Source: Glycomyces sp. TRM65418
GTDB lineage: Bacteria; Actinomycetota; Actinomycetes; Mycobacteriales; Micromonosporaceae
Direction: 5' to 3'
Length of the DNA stretch: 64,000 nt
Assembly (NCBI RefSeq): GCF_019710475.1
Contig: NZ_JAJFAX010000001.1
Span: 1-64,000, forward strand
The notes beneath the pieces were generated by a model. That model made no database searches. It was not told the DNA's origin and saw nothing but the letters and a program-made list of their open reading frames with translations. Of the stretch, positions 51,460 to 60,201 are shown in pieces; positions within the stretch are counted from its first letter, which is position 1; each line of letters begins with the position of its first letter. Both the position numbers and the translations under genes were made by a program.

Positions 51460-52574
51460 GCGGTCGTCTTCCCCTTGATCGGCGCCCACGGGGCGGCGCC
51501 GCCGTCCATGCTGCGGGCGAACGGGTGCGAGCCGGTGATCTCCCCGGCCGCCACGGGACGGCCTTGGAAGGCGGCGGCGTACGTGGCGGCGGCGAACTCC
51601 ATCGTTCGGCGCGCCTCGGCGAGGGTGACGCCCGGCTCGGTCCCGGCCGCGAGCGCGTCGACGACGGCAGCGATCTGGAGGCGGTGGCCGCTCTCCTCGT
51701 CGGTCTGGTCGGCCGCGTTCCACCGGTCGGCGAGGTCCTCGTGCCCGGGCGCCGGCGTGAAGCGCCAGTCGGCGTCCCGGTAGCCGTAGAGGTGTTCGAG
51801 CTCGACGGTGGCGTGCTCGAAGTCGAAGCGGAGCCGGGAGGCCTCCCGGGGGGAGACCACCGAGTTGACCACCGTGGCCATGGCCCCGTTCTTGAAGCGG
51901 TCCAAGGCCATCGAGACGTCCTCGGTGTTCGTGGGGCGTGAGAGGCGCCCGGCGAGGGCGGTGATCTCGGCCCAGGGGCCGAGGATCGACAGGAGCAGGT
52001 CGAACTGGTGGATGCCGTGGCCCATGGTCGGTCCGCCGCCCTCGACCTCCCACCGTCCCCGCCAGGGGACGTCGAAGTAGGCGTCGTCGCGGTACCAGAG
52101 GGTCTCGCAGGTGGCCACGAGGGGCCGGCCGAGCGCCCCGGCGGCGGCGAGCCGCCGCAGGCGGACCGCGGCGGGGCCGTAGCGGTGCTGGAAGACCGTG
52201 AGCACCGGCGTCCCGGTGGCGGCCTGGACGTCGGCGAGCTCGTCCATTTCGGCCAGACTGAGCGCGGTCGGCTTCTCGACGAGCACTGGGACGCCCGCCC
52301 GCATCGCCGCGATCGCGAGCGGCACGTGCGTCTGGGGCGGCGTGCAGACGTGCACCAGGTCGAGGCGCTCCTTCTCCAGCATGGCCGCGGCGTCGCCGTA
52401 TACCGCCGGCACCGGGAACCTGCCGGTGAACGCCGCGGCGCGGTCCGGGTCGATCTCGGCGACGGCCGCCAGCTCGGCGCGGCCGTGCAGGCCGGTCAGG
52501 GCATGGGCGTGGGCGTGCGCGATGGCGCCGGTGCCGATGATGCCGCATCGGATCGGGGAGGTGTGAACAGGCAT
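51456..52574 (-). CDS. Gfo/Idh/MocA-family NAD(P)-dependent sugar oxidoreductase
   Basis: A 372-aa dehydrogenase: Rossmann GIIGTGAIAHAHAHAL, the EKP motif in VLVEKPTALSL, and a C-terminal alpha/beta domain with GGGPTMGHGIHQFDLL. The active-site lysine is expected in EKP and the His in GHGIHQFD. It probably oxidises or epimerises a sugar taken up by the adjacent importer. It lies between the binding-protein gene (26 nt away) and the PmoA-like gene (4-nt overlap). Confidence 0.92.
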   Translation of the reverse strand: MPVHTSPIRCGIIGTGAIAHAHAHALTGLHGRAELAAVAEIDPDRAAAFTGRFPVPAVYGDAAAMLEKERLDLVHVCTPPQTHVPLAIAAMRAGVPVLVEKPTALSLAEMDELADVQAATGTPVLTVFQHRYGPAAVRLRRLAAAGALGRPLVATCETLWYRDDAYFDVPWRGRWEVEGGGPTMGHGIHQFDLLLSILGPWAEITALAGRLSRPTNTEDVSMALDRFKNGAMATVVNSVVSPREASRLRFDFEHATVELEHLYGYRDADWRFTPAPGHEDLADRWNAADQTDEESGHRLQIAAVVDALAAGTEPGVTLAEARRTMEFAAATYAAAFQGRPVAAGEITGSHPFARSMDGGAAPWAPIKGKTTA

Positions 52575-52600
52575 GGTGCCTTCTCTGCTCGGAGCGCCGG

Positions 52601-53896
52601 CTAGGCGGCGGCGTCGATTTCGGTCTTGAGTTCGTCGATGAAGGCTTCGGCGGCCTCCTGCGGTGTGCGCTCGCCGAACAGGACTTCCTGGGTGTAGCGC
52701 TGGATCATCGGGTCGAAGCCGCTGCCGCCGTTCGGGGTGACCGCCACGGCGGGCCCGGTCGCGGCCGACTCGAGGTAGTCGACGGCCATCCGCCCGCCCT
52801 CGTCGAGGTCGGCCGCGACGTGCTCGCGCATGGCCGGGTTCGCCGGGATGCCGCGCTCGGTGCCGAGGATGTCGGCGGCGGCCTCGTGGTTGACCAGGAA
52901 GTCCACCAAGGTCGCGGCCTCGGCCGGGTGCTCGCTCTGGGAGGAGATCGCCCAGTACATCGACGGTTTGACGAAGTTCGCGGCGGCCTCGGCGTTGCCG
53001 GGCAGCTGCAGCAGCCGCAGATCGGCGCCGCCGGCGGCGAGCAGGGGCGTGATCTGGGTGTTGTAGGCGAATCCCATGGCGATCTTGCCGGTGGCCAGGC
53101 TGCCGCCTTCGATGCCGGCGCCCTGGCTCTCGACGGACTGGGCCGGGCTCTCGACGCCGCCGGACTCGACGAGGGCGAGGTTGTACTCCCACAGGGAGGC
53201 CAGCACCGTCGGGTCGAGGGTGACCTCGCCGTCCTCGCTGTAGACCTCGTTGCCGTGCAGGCGCGCCCAGTACCGGATGCTGCCCGCGTCGGTGCCGCCG
53301 GTGACGCTGGAGCCGTTGACGGCCCCGCCGCTCTTCTCGGTGAGCTCGTCGGCGACCGCGGCGTAGTCGTCCCAGGTCCAGGTGTCGTCGGGCAGCTCGA
53401 CGCCGTACTGGGCGAAGAGGTCGGCGTTGACCACGCACGCGAGCATGCCCGCGCCGATCGGGATCGCGTACTGCGTGCCGTCGATCCGGCCTGCCGCGAG
53501 GGTCGCCTCCTCGAAGGCCGACGTGTCGAGGTAGTCGCTCGCGTCGGCGAGGTCGAGCAGGGTGCCGCGGTCGCCGTATGAGGCGAGGTAGAGCTCGTCC
53601 ATCTGGATCACGTCGGGCGAGTCGTTCGCGGCGGTGGTGGTCGCCAGGGCGTCCCAGTACCCGGCCCAGTCCTTGAACTCGCCCTTGACGGTGATGTTCG
53701 GGTGTTCGGACTCGAATGCGGCGATCGCCTGGTCGGTCAGCTCGGCGCGGGTGTCCGCGCCCCACCAGGTCAGGCGGAGGGTGACCGGTTCATCGCTGAG
53801 TTCCATGTCCCCGCCCCCGGCGGTGCCGCAGGCGGCCAGGCCGGGCAGGGCCACGGCGGAGGCGCCGATTCCTCTGAGGATGAGTCTGCGTTGCAT
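52601..53896 (-). CDS. sugar-binding lipoprotein of an ABC importer
   Basis: A 431-aa lipoprotein with signal MQRRLILRGIGASAVALPGL and lipobox LAAC; the RR pair suggests possible Tat export. The body is a family-1 binding fold (VTLRLTWWGADTRAELTDQA, AFESEHPNITVKGEF). AAGGAG lies upstream of the ATG at 53896. An 8-bp tandem repeat array separates it from the preceding permease stop. Confidence 0.92.
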   Translation of the reverse strand: MQRRLILRGIGASAVALPGLAACGTAGGGDMELSDEPVTLRLTWWGADTRAELTDQAIAAFESEHPNITVKGEFKDWAGYWDALATTTAANDSPDVIQMDELYLASYGDRGTLLDLADASDYLDTSAFEEATLAAGRIDGTQYAIPIGAGMLACVVNADLFAQYGVELPDDTWTWDDYAAVADELTEKSGGAVNGSSVTGGTDAGSIRYWARLHGNEVYSEDGEVTLDPTVLASLWEYNLALVESGGVESPAQSVESQGAGIEGGSLATGKIAMGFAYNTQITPLLAAGGADLRLLQLPGNAEAAANFVKPSMYWAISSQSEHPAEAATLVDFLVNHEAAADILGTERGIPANPAMREHVAADLDEGGRMAVDYLESAATGPAVAVTPNGGSGFDPMIQRYTQEVLFGERTPQEAAEAFIDELKTEIDAAA

Positions 53897-53912
53897 CGTG
53901 CTGCTCCTTTGT

Positions 53913-53944
53913 GAAGGGTTGAAGGGTTGAAGGGTTGAAGGGTC
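53913..53944. repeat. tandem repeat, four 8-bp units
   Basis: Four consecutive units GAAGGGTT, GAAGGGTT, GAAGGGTT, GAAGGGTC lie between the permease stop (53949) and the binding-protein Shine-Dalgarno. Slippage could change this spacer but not a reading frame. Confidence 0.9.
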
Positions 53945-53948
53945 GGTG

Positions 53949-54860
53949 TCACTTGCCGCCGGTCGTGGCGATGCCCCTGAGCAGGAATCGCTGCCCGAAC
54001 AGGAACACCAGGAAGATCGGGACGAGGGAGACCACGCTCATGGCGAGCGCGGCGCCCCAGTTCGTGCCCGCCTGGGCGTCGACGAAGGCGCGCAGCGCGA
54101 GCGGGACGGTGTAGAGGTCGGGGTCGGTCAGGTAGATCAGCTGGGAGAAGAAGTCGTTCCAGGTCCAGATGAAGGTGAAGATGGCGGTGGTGGCGAGCGC
54201 GGGCACCATGAGCGGCAGGATCACCTGGGCGAAGATGCGCGGGTGGCCCGCACCGTCGATGCGGGCGGCCTCGTCCAGTTCGATGGGGATGCCGCGGATG
54301 AACTGGACCATGAGGAACACGAAGAACGCGTCGGTGGCCAGCAGTTTCGGCACGATGAGCGGCAGGAAGGTGTTGACCCAGCCGAGCTGGGAGAACAGCA
54401 CGTACTGCGGGACGATGATGACGTGGATGGGCAGCATGATCGTGAGGAGCATGATGGCGAACCACCAGCGTTTGCCGCTGAACTCGAGGCGGGCGAAGGC
54501 GTAGGCCGCCATCGAGCACGAGATGAGGTTGCCGATGATGGCGCCCAGGACGACGATCGAGGAGTTGACCAGATAGACGCTGAACGGGTCGGCGAAGGCG
54601 TTCCAGCCTTCGGCGTAGTTCCCGGTCTCCAGGTCGTTCAACAGCAGACTGGGGTCCCGGAAGATGACGTCGTTCGGCCGCAGCGAGCTGACGACCATCC
54701 ACAGCACCGGATAGAGCATCACCAGTGCGCACAGGATGAGCACGGCGTGCTTGAGGATCGAGCGGATGGACGGGCCGCTTCCGCGGGCCCGTCGACGATC
54801 GGCCGGGTCGGGCCGGCTCGGCGCGGCGGTGGGGGCGGTCGGGGCGACGGTGTCAGTCAT
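53949..54860 (-). CDS. carbohydrate ABC transporter permease (MalG type)
   Basis: A 303-aa permease. About 30 Pro/Arg-rich cytoplasmic residues precede six predicted helices and the EAA motif IELDEAARIDGAGHPRIFAQVILPLMVP. The start overlaps the upstream permease by 8 nt. It is the second gene of the operon permease - permease - binding protein - oxidoreductase - PmoA-like. Confidence 0.92.
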   Translation of the reverse strand: MTDTVAPTAPTAAPSRPDPADRRRARGSGPSIRSILKHAVLILCALVMLYPVLWMVVSSLRPNDVIFRDPSLLLNDLETGNYAEGWNAFADPFSVYLVNSSIVVLGAIIGNLISCSMAAYAFARLEFSGKRWWFAIMLLTIMLPIHVIIVPQYVLFSQLGWVNTFLPLIVPKLLATDAFFVFLMVQFIRGIPIELDEAARIDGAGHPRIFAQVILPLMVPALATTAIFTFIWTWNDFFSQLIYLTDPDLYTVPLALRAFVDAQAGTNWGAALAMSVVSLVPIFLVFLFGQRFLLRGIATTGGK

Positions 54861-55773
54861 TGTAGAAGACCCAATACTTGGAGGCCCAGAAGTTGATCGC
54901 GGTGAACGCGCCGATGACGAGCAGCAGCAGCCAGGCCAGGGCCGAGGCGTAACCCATGTCGAAGTTCCCGAACCCGCGCTGGTACAGGTACAGCGTGTAG
55001 AACAGGGTCGAGTCGGCCGGGCCGCCGGTGCCGCCGGAGACGATGAACGCCTGGGTGAACGACTGGAACGCGTGGATGATCTGCAGGACCAGGTTGAAGA
55101 AGATGATCGGGGTCAAGAGCGGCAGGGTCACCGACAGGAACTGGCGCCAGCGGCTCGCCCCGTCGGCCGAGGCCGCTTCGTAGTACATGGCCGGGATCTG
55201 CCGCAGCCCCGCCAGGAAGATCACCATCGGTGAACCGAACGTCCACACGTTCAGCGTGATCAGCGTGCCCAGCGCCGTCTCCGGTTCGGAGATCCAGCCG
55301 CGTCCTTCGATGCCGAGGAGCCCCAGGCCGTCGTTGAACAGGCCGTCGGCGCCGAACACCATCCGCCACAGGACCGCGATGGCGACGCTGGCGCCCAGCA
55401 GTGAGGGCAGGTAGAACATCGAGCGGTAGAACGCCAGGCCGCGCACGCCGCGGTCGAGCACGATGGCCAGGGCCAGGGCGAGGGACAGCTGGGCCGGGAC
55501 GGACACCAGGACGTAGGTGAAGGTGACGCCGAGGGACCGGTGCAGGCGCTCGTCCCCGAGCATCCGGCTGAAGTTCTCCAGCCCGGAGAACTCCGCGGGC
55601 TGCAGCAGGTTGTAGTCGGTGAAGCTCAGGATCAGCGATGCGAGCATCGGCCCCAGCGTGATGACGAACAGTCCGAGGAACCACGGCAGCAGGAAGAGGA
55701 AGGCGGTCTTGTTCTGCCGCTTGGCCGTCGAACCGTGCTTGCCCAGATGGCGCAGTTCCGTGGTCGCGCTCAT
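54853..55773 (-). CDS. carbohydrate ABC transporter permease (MalF type)
   Basis: A 306-aa permease with six predicted helices and the EAA loop MYYEAASADGASRWRQFLSVTLPLLTP. GGAGG lies 7 nt before the ATG at 55773. It is first in the operon and divergent from the LacI gene at 55949; two GTGAWCGWTCAC operators lie between them. Confidence 0.92.
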   Translation of the reverse strand: MSATTELRHLGKHGSTAKRQNKTAFLFLLPWFLGLFVITLGPMLASLILSFTDYNLLQPAEFSGLENFSRMLGDERLHRSLGVTFTYVLVSVPAQLSLALALAIVLDRGVRGLAFYRSMFYLPSLLGASVAIAVLWRMVFGADGLFNDGLGLLGIEGRGWISEPETALGTLITLNVWTFGSPMVIFLAGLRQIPAMYYEAASADGASRWRQFLSVTLPLLTPIIFFNLVLQIIHAFQSFTQAFIVSGGTGGPADSTLFYTLYLYQRGFGNFDMGYASALAWLLLLVIGAFTAINFWASKYWVFYND

Positions 55774-55855
55774 GAGCCCGCCTCCGGCGGGCGCGCGACG
55801 CCCCTGCCTCGGGCGATGTGGGGACCGGGCATTGGCGCTCCTTCACGTCGAAAAT

Positions 55856-55869
55856 AGTGATCGTTCACC
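55856..55869. promoter_or_regulatory. LacI-type operator, copy 1
   Basis: AGTGATCGTTCACC, a near-palindrome with central CG, in the divergent promoter region of the fourth importer operon and its LacI gene. Confidence 0.7.
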
Positions 55870-55890
55870 ATTGCAGGTTCGACCTAAGAT

Positions 55891-55904
55891 AGTGAACGAT
55901 CACT
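55891..55904. promoter_or_regulatory. LacI-type operator, copy 2 (inverted)
   Basis: AGTGAACGATCACT is the inverted version of copy 1 (shared core GTGAWCGWTCAC), centred 35 bp away. The two sites face each other and probably bind the LacI protein encoded at 55949, controlling both directions. Confidence 0.7.
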
Positions 55905-55948
55905 CGTGTGTCAAGATGAAGACTGCGATCATCGAGAGGAAAAAGCGG

Positions 55949-56959
55949 ATGACCGAACGCTCCACCGCGACGAGACGACCGACGATCAAGGAGGTGGCGC
56001 GCCTGGCCGGGGTCTCCCACCAGACGGTCTCCCGCTACCTGCGCTCCCGGAACGGCCTGAAGCCCGACACGCTCGCCCGCATCGACGCGGCCGTCAGCGA
56101 GCTGAACTACCGCCCGAACCTGGTCGCGAGGTCGATGCGGACCCGCCGGACCGGCCGACTGGCGATCCTCCTGCCGACCGTGGCCTTCAACCCGGCACGA
56201 ATGCTGCACGGCGCGACCGAGGCCGCCCACGAGGGCGGCTTCTCCGTCGAGGTCGTCAGCGTCATCGGCGACACCGGGACCAGGACCGAGCGGATGCTCG
56301 AGATCGCCGGCACCGGGCAGGTCGAGGGCATCCTGGCACTGGCCCCGCTCTCCCCCGGCTTCGAGGACCACCTGCCCCACGGAGAGACGATCGTCGTCGC
56401 ACCCGACTTCGACGACGAGATGCGCGGCATCGGCGAGCTGGCCGACGCGTCGCCGCTGGTCGAGCTCATGGAGGGCCTGGTCGAGTTCGGGCACCGCCGG
56501 TTCTTGCACGTGGCCGGAAACCTCCAGTTCGCCTCGGCACGGGCCAGGAAGGCCGCGTACCTCGAGACGATCGAACGGCTCGGACTGGAGTCCGCCGGCG
56601 CCGTCGACGGCGACTGGTCGGGCAAGTCCGGGTACGACGCCGTGCATTCGCTTCCGGACGAGGCGCTGCCGACGGCCGTCGTCGCCGCCAACGACGTCGT
56701 GGCCGCGGGGGCGATCCGCGCCCTGATCGACCGGGGCCTGGACGTTCCCGGACAGGTCAGCGTCACGGGCTGGGACAACAACGAGGTGTGCCAATACCTG
56801 CCGCCGGCTTTGACCAGCGTCGAGGTCGACTTGGAGAGCCTGGGCCGCAACGCCATGCTGAGCCTGATCAAATCGATCTCGGGCCGCGATCTCGAACCCC
56901 CGCCGGGCCCTCTGCAGCGCGTCGTCTGGCGCGAGTCGACCGGCCCGGCGCACCGCTGA
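55949..56959 (+). CDS. LacI-family transcriptional repressor of the fourth importer operon
   Basis: A 336-aa regulator: HTH PTIKEVARLAGVSHQTVSRYLR, hinge YRPNLVARSMRTRRTGRL, sensor domain with VTGWDNNEVCQYLPPALTSV and the normal end VVWRESTGPAHR. The ATG at 55949 has GAGAGGA about 8 nt upstream; the ATG at 55916 lacks a site and lies near the operators. Confidence 0.92.
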   Translation: MTERSTATRRPTIKEVARLAGVSHQTVSRYLRSRNGLKPDTLARIDAAVSELNYRPNLVARSMRTRRTGRLAILLPTVAFNPARMLHGATEAAHEGGFSVEVVSVIGDTGTRTERMLEIAGTGQVEGILALAPLSPGFEDHLPHGETIVVAPDFDDEMRGIGELADASPLVELMEGLVEFGHRRFLHVAGNLQFASARARKAAYLETIERLGLESAGAVDGDWSGKSGYDAVHSLPDEALPTAVVAANDVVAAGAIRALIDRGLDVPGQVSVTGWDNNEVCQYLPPALTSVEVDLESLGRNAMLSLIKSISGRDLEPPPGPLQRVVWRESTGPAHR

Positions 56960-57230
56960 GACCCCCTTTCGACCGGTCGGGAAACCGCTGCGGCCGGAGC
57001 GCGCGGGCCCGTTCGACGCGCGCTCGCACGCCGAGGCAACGCGCAGGCGGTGCGTTACGAAAACGTGACATGAATATAGATGCATGTAAATTGACAGATT
57101 CTGGAACCGTTGTCATCCTGAAGTCCGACAGCATGGACCGCCGCCCGTCCACGTCGGCGGCGCGTGTCCCCCGCCCACCGCCTGCCGTCCGCATGCGCCG
57201 TCGGCAGGACGTTCCTCAAAGGAGACTCGC

Positions 57231-58481
57231 ATGGCATTCGACCCCGAACGCGTCAGACTCGGCCGCCGCGGCCTGCTCGCGGGCGGCGGCGCCCTCGCCT
57301 TGTCGGCACTCGTGGCCGCCCCCGCGTCCGCGGCCGAGACGCCCCCGAACCCGCTGGAGAAGCCCGGGTGGATCCTCGACCGGCACGACGAGTTCAACGG
57401 CGCCCTCGACCCCGACCTGTGGATCCCGAGGTACCTGGAGTCCCGGACCACCGTCGAGCGCGCCACGGCCCGGTACGGGTTCCGCAACAACGCCCTCGTC
57501 CTGCGCATCGACGACGACCAGCCCACCTACTACCACGACGACCCGATGAAGGTCTCGAGCATCCAGACGGGGCAGCGGACGAACCTGCACAAGGACAACC
57601 GCTTCGACCACGCGATCCCCACGGACATGAAGTACACGCCCCAGTACGGCTACTTCGAGATCCGCGCGAAGAGCTCCGCCAGGAGCGGGATCCACACCGC
57701 GTTCTGGCTGACGGGCCGCCAGGACACGTGGGAGCAGCGCGGGGAGGTCGACATCGTGGAGCACGCGGGCGTCCACGGCACGAGCCGCTTCAACTGGAAC
57801 CTGTTCGAATGGTCGGACCCGAACCTCTCGACGCGCACCGAACAGGTCGGCGTCGGGTTCGACATGACCACCGAAATGCACCTGTACGCCCTCGAGTGGA
57901 CCCCGACTCAGCTCAAGCTGTACATCGACAACGTGCTGACGCGGACCATCGACCAGTCGCTCCAGTACCCGGCGGTGTTCTACCTCGGCATCTACGAGCA
58001 CGCCGGCTGGACCGGCACGGTCGACCCCGGCGACCGCCGGCCCAAGGAGCTCGTCGTCGACTACTTCCGCGCCTACAAGCGCGCGGCCGGCGACCCGCAG
58101 AGCGGGCAGACCTACCGGATCCGCAACGTCGCGACCGGCCGGTACCTCGACTCCGGGGCCGTCGGCGCGGTCACCCTGGAACCCGGGAGCGCCTACGACG
58201 ACCAGCTGTGGACGCTCACCGAGCGGCAGACCGGGTACTGGACGATCGACAACGTCCGCGAGGGCCGCGGCCACCTCGACACCGACCCGGACGGCAAGGT
58301 CATCTGGAGCACCGAGCGGGTCGGCGACGACACGCTCTGGGCGGTCACGCCCGTGTCCGGCGGGTTCCGGATCGACAACAAGCAGAGCGGGCGCGGTTAC
58401 CTGTACGGGTCGGGCGGCTCGGTCGGCTGGAACACGGGCGCGGCGGACGCGAACACCGTCTGGGCGCTCGAACGGCGGTAG
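57231..58481 (+). CDS. secreted GH16 glycosidase with C-terminal lectin-like domain
   Basis: A 416-aa secreted enzyme. A Tat-like signal (LGRRGLLAGGGALAL to ASA, about residue 35) is followed by a GH16 jelly roll (about 45-285): catalytic Glu172, Asp174 and Glu177 in GEVDIVEHAG, plus the WIPRYLESRT and FEIRAKSS strands. Residues about 290-416 form a ricin-like beta-trefoil with repeats ending DQLWTL, DTLWAV and NTVWALE, the Q-x-W motif being modified. GH16 acts on beta-1,3/1,4-glucans or galactans; the exact substrate is not readable. Translation uses GGAG before the ATG. It is monocistronic. Confidence 0.88.
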   Translation: MAFDPERVRLGRRGLLAGGGALALSALVAAPASAAETPPNPLEKPGWILDRHDEFNGALDPDLWIPRYLESRTTVERATARYGFRNNALVLRIDDDQPTYYHDDPMKVSSIQTGQRTNLHKDNRFDHAIPTDMKYTPQYGYFEIRAKSSARSGIHTAFWLTGRQDTWEQRGEVDIVEHAGVHGTSRFNWNLFEWSDPNLSTRTEQVGVGFDMTTEMHLYALEWTPTQLKLYIDNVLTRTIDQSLQYPAVFYLGIYEHAGWTGTVDPGDRRPKELVVDYFRAYKRAAGDPQSGQTYRIRNVATGRYLDSGAVGAVTLEPGSAYDDQLWTLTERQTGYWTIDNVREGRGHLDTDPDGKVIWSTERVGDDTLWAVTPVSGGFRIDNKQSGRGYLYGSGGSVGWNTGAADANTVWALERR

Positions 58482-58744
58482 CGAACCCCGGCGATCGACT
58501 CGGCCCGCGAAGTGCAGTATCCGTATCGGCGCCCCTCCCGCGGGACCGGCGATGCGACGTTCTCGCCGCCGGTCTCCTGCCGGTGGTTCGCCGGTGTTCT
58601 GCCTGGTGTTCGGCGTCTCATCTCGAAACGATGGTTTCAAGGCATATCGGACCGCGGTCCCCGTGCAATTCCGGCTGATCAGAGCAATTCGTCCAGCCTC
58701 GTCCGGTGCGTCTTTCACGACCCTGCAAGAAGAAGGGAACATTC

Positions 58745-59284
58745 ATGACCATCCGATCGAGATGGTGGGCGTCGCTGGCGGCGGCGTTCGCAATGGTACT
58801 CGCAGCGGGTCTCGGTGTCGCCGAGCCCGCGACGGCCGGCCCGGGCAGCGGCGATCTCGCGGCCGCCGACGCCTCCGAGTACGGTGCGGTGCTGGACGTT
58901 CAGTACGAGTCGCAGCCGGACGGCTACGTCCGGACCACCGAGTACGAGAACGCCTCCGTGACCGAGTTTCAGATCGCCTCGTGCCAGATCACGGTGTCCG
59001 CGAACAAGCCCGCCAAGTACGGTTCGCAGATTCGCGGCTCAGGAAACATGAGGCTTTCGTCCGGTTGCAGCGGCGCCTGGGAGGTCCTGCTGCATGTGCA
59101 GATCTATTCCATCGAATGGATTTCGCAAAGGACGCTTCGACACACGGTGTACGCACCCTACTCCGCGTCCTTCAGTACCGGCGCGGACTGCAAAAGGGGC
59201 CAATGGAGAACCGAGATCATCGTCCAGCGCGGAGGCCAAGACGCGGCCTCGAGAAGCAACGTCCTGAACGTGACCTCGTGCTGA
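58745..59284 (+). CDS. small secreted four-cysteine protein A
   Basis: A 179-aa secreted protein of unknown family. The Sec signal peptide (MTIRSRWW, then a hydrophobic core, ending near ATA at about residue 30) is followed by a predicted beta-rich domain. The mature part has four cysteines with spacing C-x27-C-x40-C-x29-C, the last being the terminal residue (NVTSC). GAAGGG lies 7 nt before the ATG. The next gene encodes a protein with the same cysteine plan, 20 nt downstream. Confidence 0.75.
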   Translation: MTIRSRWWASLAAAFAMVLAAGLGVAEPATAGPGSGDLAAADASEYGAVLDVQYESQPDGYVRTTEYENASVTEFQIASCQITVSANKPAKYGSQIRGSGNMRLSSGCSGAWEVLLHVQIYSIEWISQRTLRHTVYAPYSASFSTGADCKRGQWRTEIIVQRGGQDAASRSNVLNVTSC

Positions 59285-59304
59285 CGAGCGGAGAGGAGAA
59301 GACC

Positions 59305-59715
59305 ATGAAGTACCGACGATGGATCGCCAAGGTAGCCGTGGCCCTGATGGTGTTCGGCGCCGGGGCGCTCGCCGCGATCGTACCGGCATCGCACGGCGCC
59401 GCCGCGCCGGCCGAATCCGCCGCCGCCTGTTCAGTGACCACTGGTATCAACGGGCCGACCAAGAACGGGACGATCGTCACCGTGCACTTCCGCATCAAAG
59501 TGGAGGGCTGCGCCGGGCAGTACTGGACGGAGTACAGCAACATCGCCGGGCCCGGGGCGTCGGACAACGGCCGAACGGTGACCTATCGCGGGGATCGCAA
59601 TTACGTAGCCACCATGTCGGTGCCCTGCCGGACCGGCACCTACAACGTCTATCTGCAAGTCATCGGCGAAAGCTTCGATTCGTTCAGGGAGACGTCGAAA
59701 TACATTCGGTGCTGA
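59305..59715 (+). CDS. small secreted four-cysteine protein B
   Basis: A 136-aa secreted protein: signal peptide (MKYRRWIAKVAVALMVFG, cleavage near SHGAAA), then a domain with four cysteines, C-x26-C-x38-C-x27-C, again ending in Cys (KYIRC). The spacing and the G-C-x-G-x-W/Y-W stretch match the preceding gene's product, so the two look like tandem paralogs. GAGAGGAG precedes the ATG; 20 nt separate the genes, so they are probably cotranscribed. Function is unknown. Confidence 0.75.
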   Translation: MKYRRWIAKVAVALMVFGAGALAAIVPASHGAAAPAESAAACSVTTGINGPTKNGTIVTVHFRIKVEGCAGQYWTEYSNIAGPGASDNGRTVTYRGDRNYVATMSVPCRTGTYNVYLQVIGESFDSFRETSKYIRC

Positions 59716-60201
59716 CCTCAGCGCGTGAAGGCCGTTGATGTCGGTCCTCTCATGCGAAGCGACGCCGAAAGTAGGTGAGTGAGCGGGCACGGTCCTCAGC
59801 GGCATTCGGCAGGATGCGCCATCCTGCCGGCCGCCCGACCGTGCCCGTGCTCAGTGCCCCTCCAGCGATCGAGGCGGCAGGCGCGTCCGACCCGCACGGC
59901 CTCGCGCCGGTCTTTCCCGGCTCGAGGCAGGAGGACGTCTCGCAGTGGATCGGTTCGATGTCCTCGGCTCGGCGCGGGCGGTCCGGTCGAATGCCTTGGC
60001 GACGGTGTCGTCGACGCGGTGCTTCCCGGCCCAGCCCGTCTGATCGATCAGTCACCGCTATAGACGACCGATCCACAAGCACCCTGACCGCAGTCCGCCT
60101 CGATTCGCACCGCCACGACGCCACCCGCGCCGCGAACTCGCTTCGCCACCTGGGACGATGCCGCCGGGTCGTGCGGAAACGCGGGCCGGAGGCGGTGCCG
60201 T
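59716..60201. other. intergenic region without a supported gene
   Basis: About 490 bp between the small secreted gene and the stop of the NB-ARC regulator. Open frames on both strands are Arg-rich with mixed third bases and no ribosome-binding sites. A 12-bp palindrome CTGATCGATCAG lies at 60040-60051 but with no recognisable context. I see no clear terminator. Confidence 0.4.

Noticed and set aside
60040-60051. 12-bp palindrome CTGATCGATCAG as an operator
   Set aside because: No promoter or gene start lies near it and short palindromes with GATC occur by chance.
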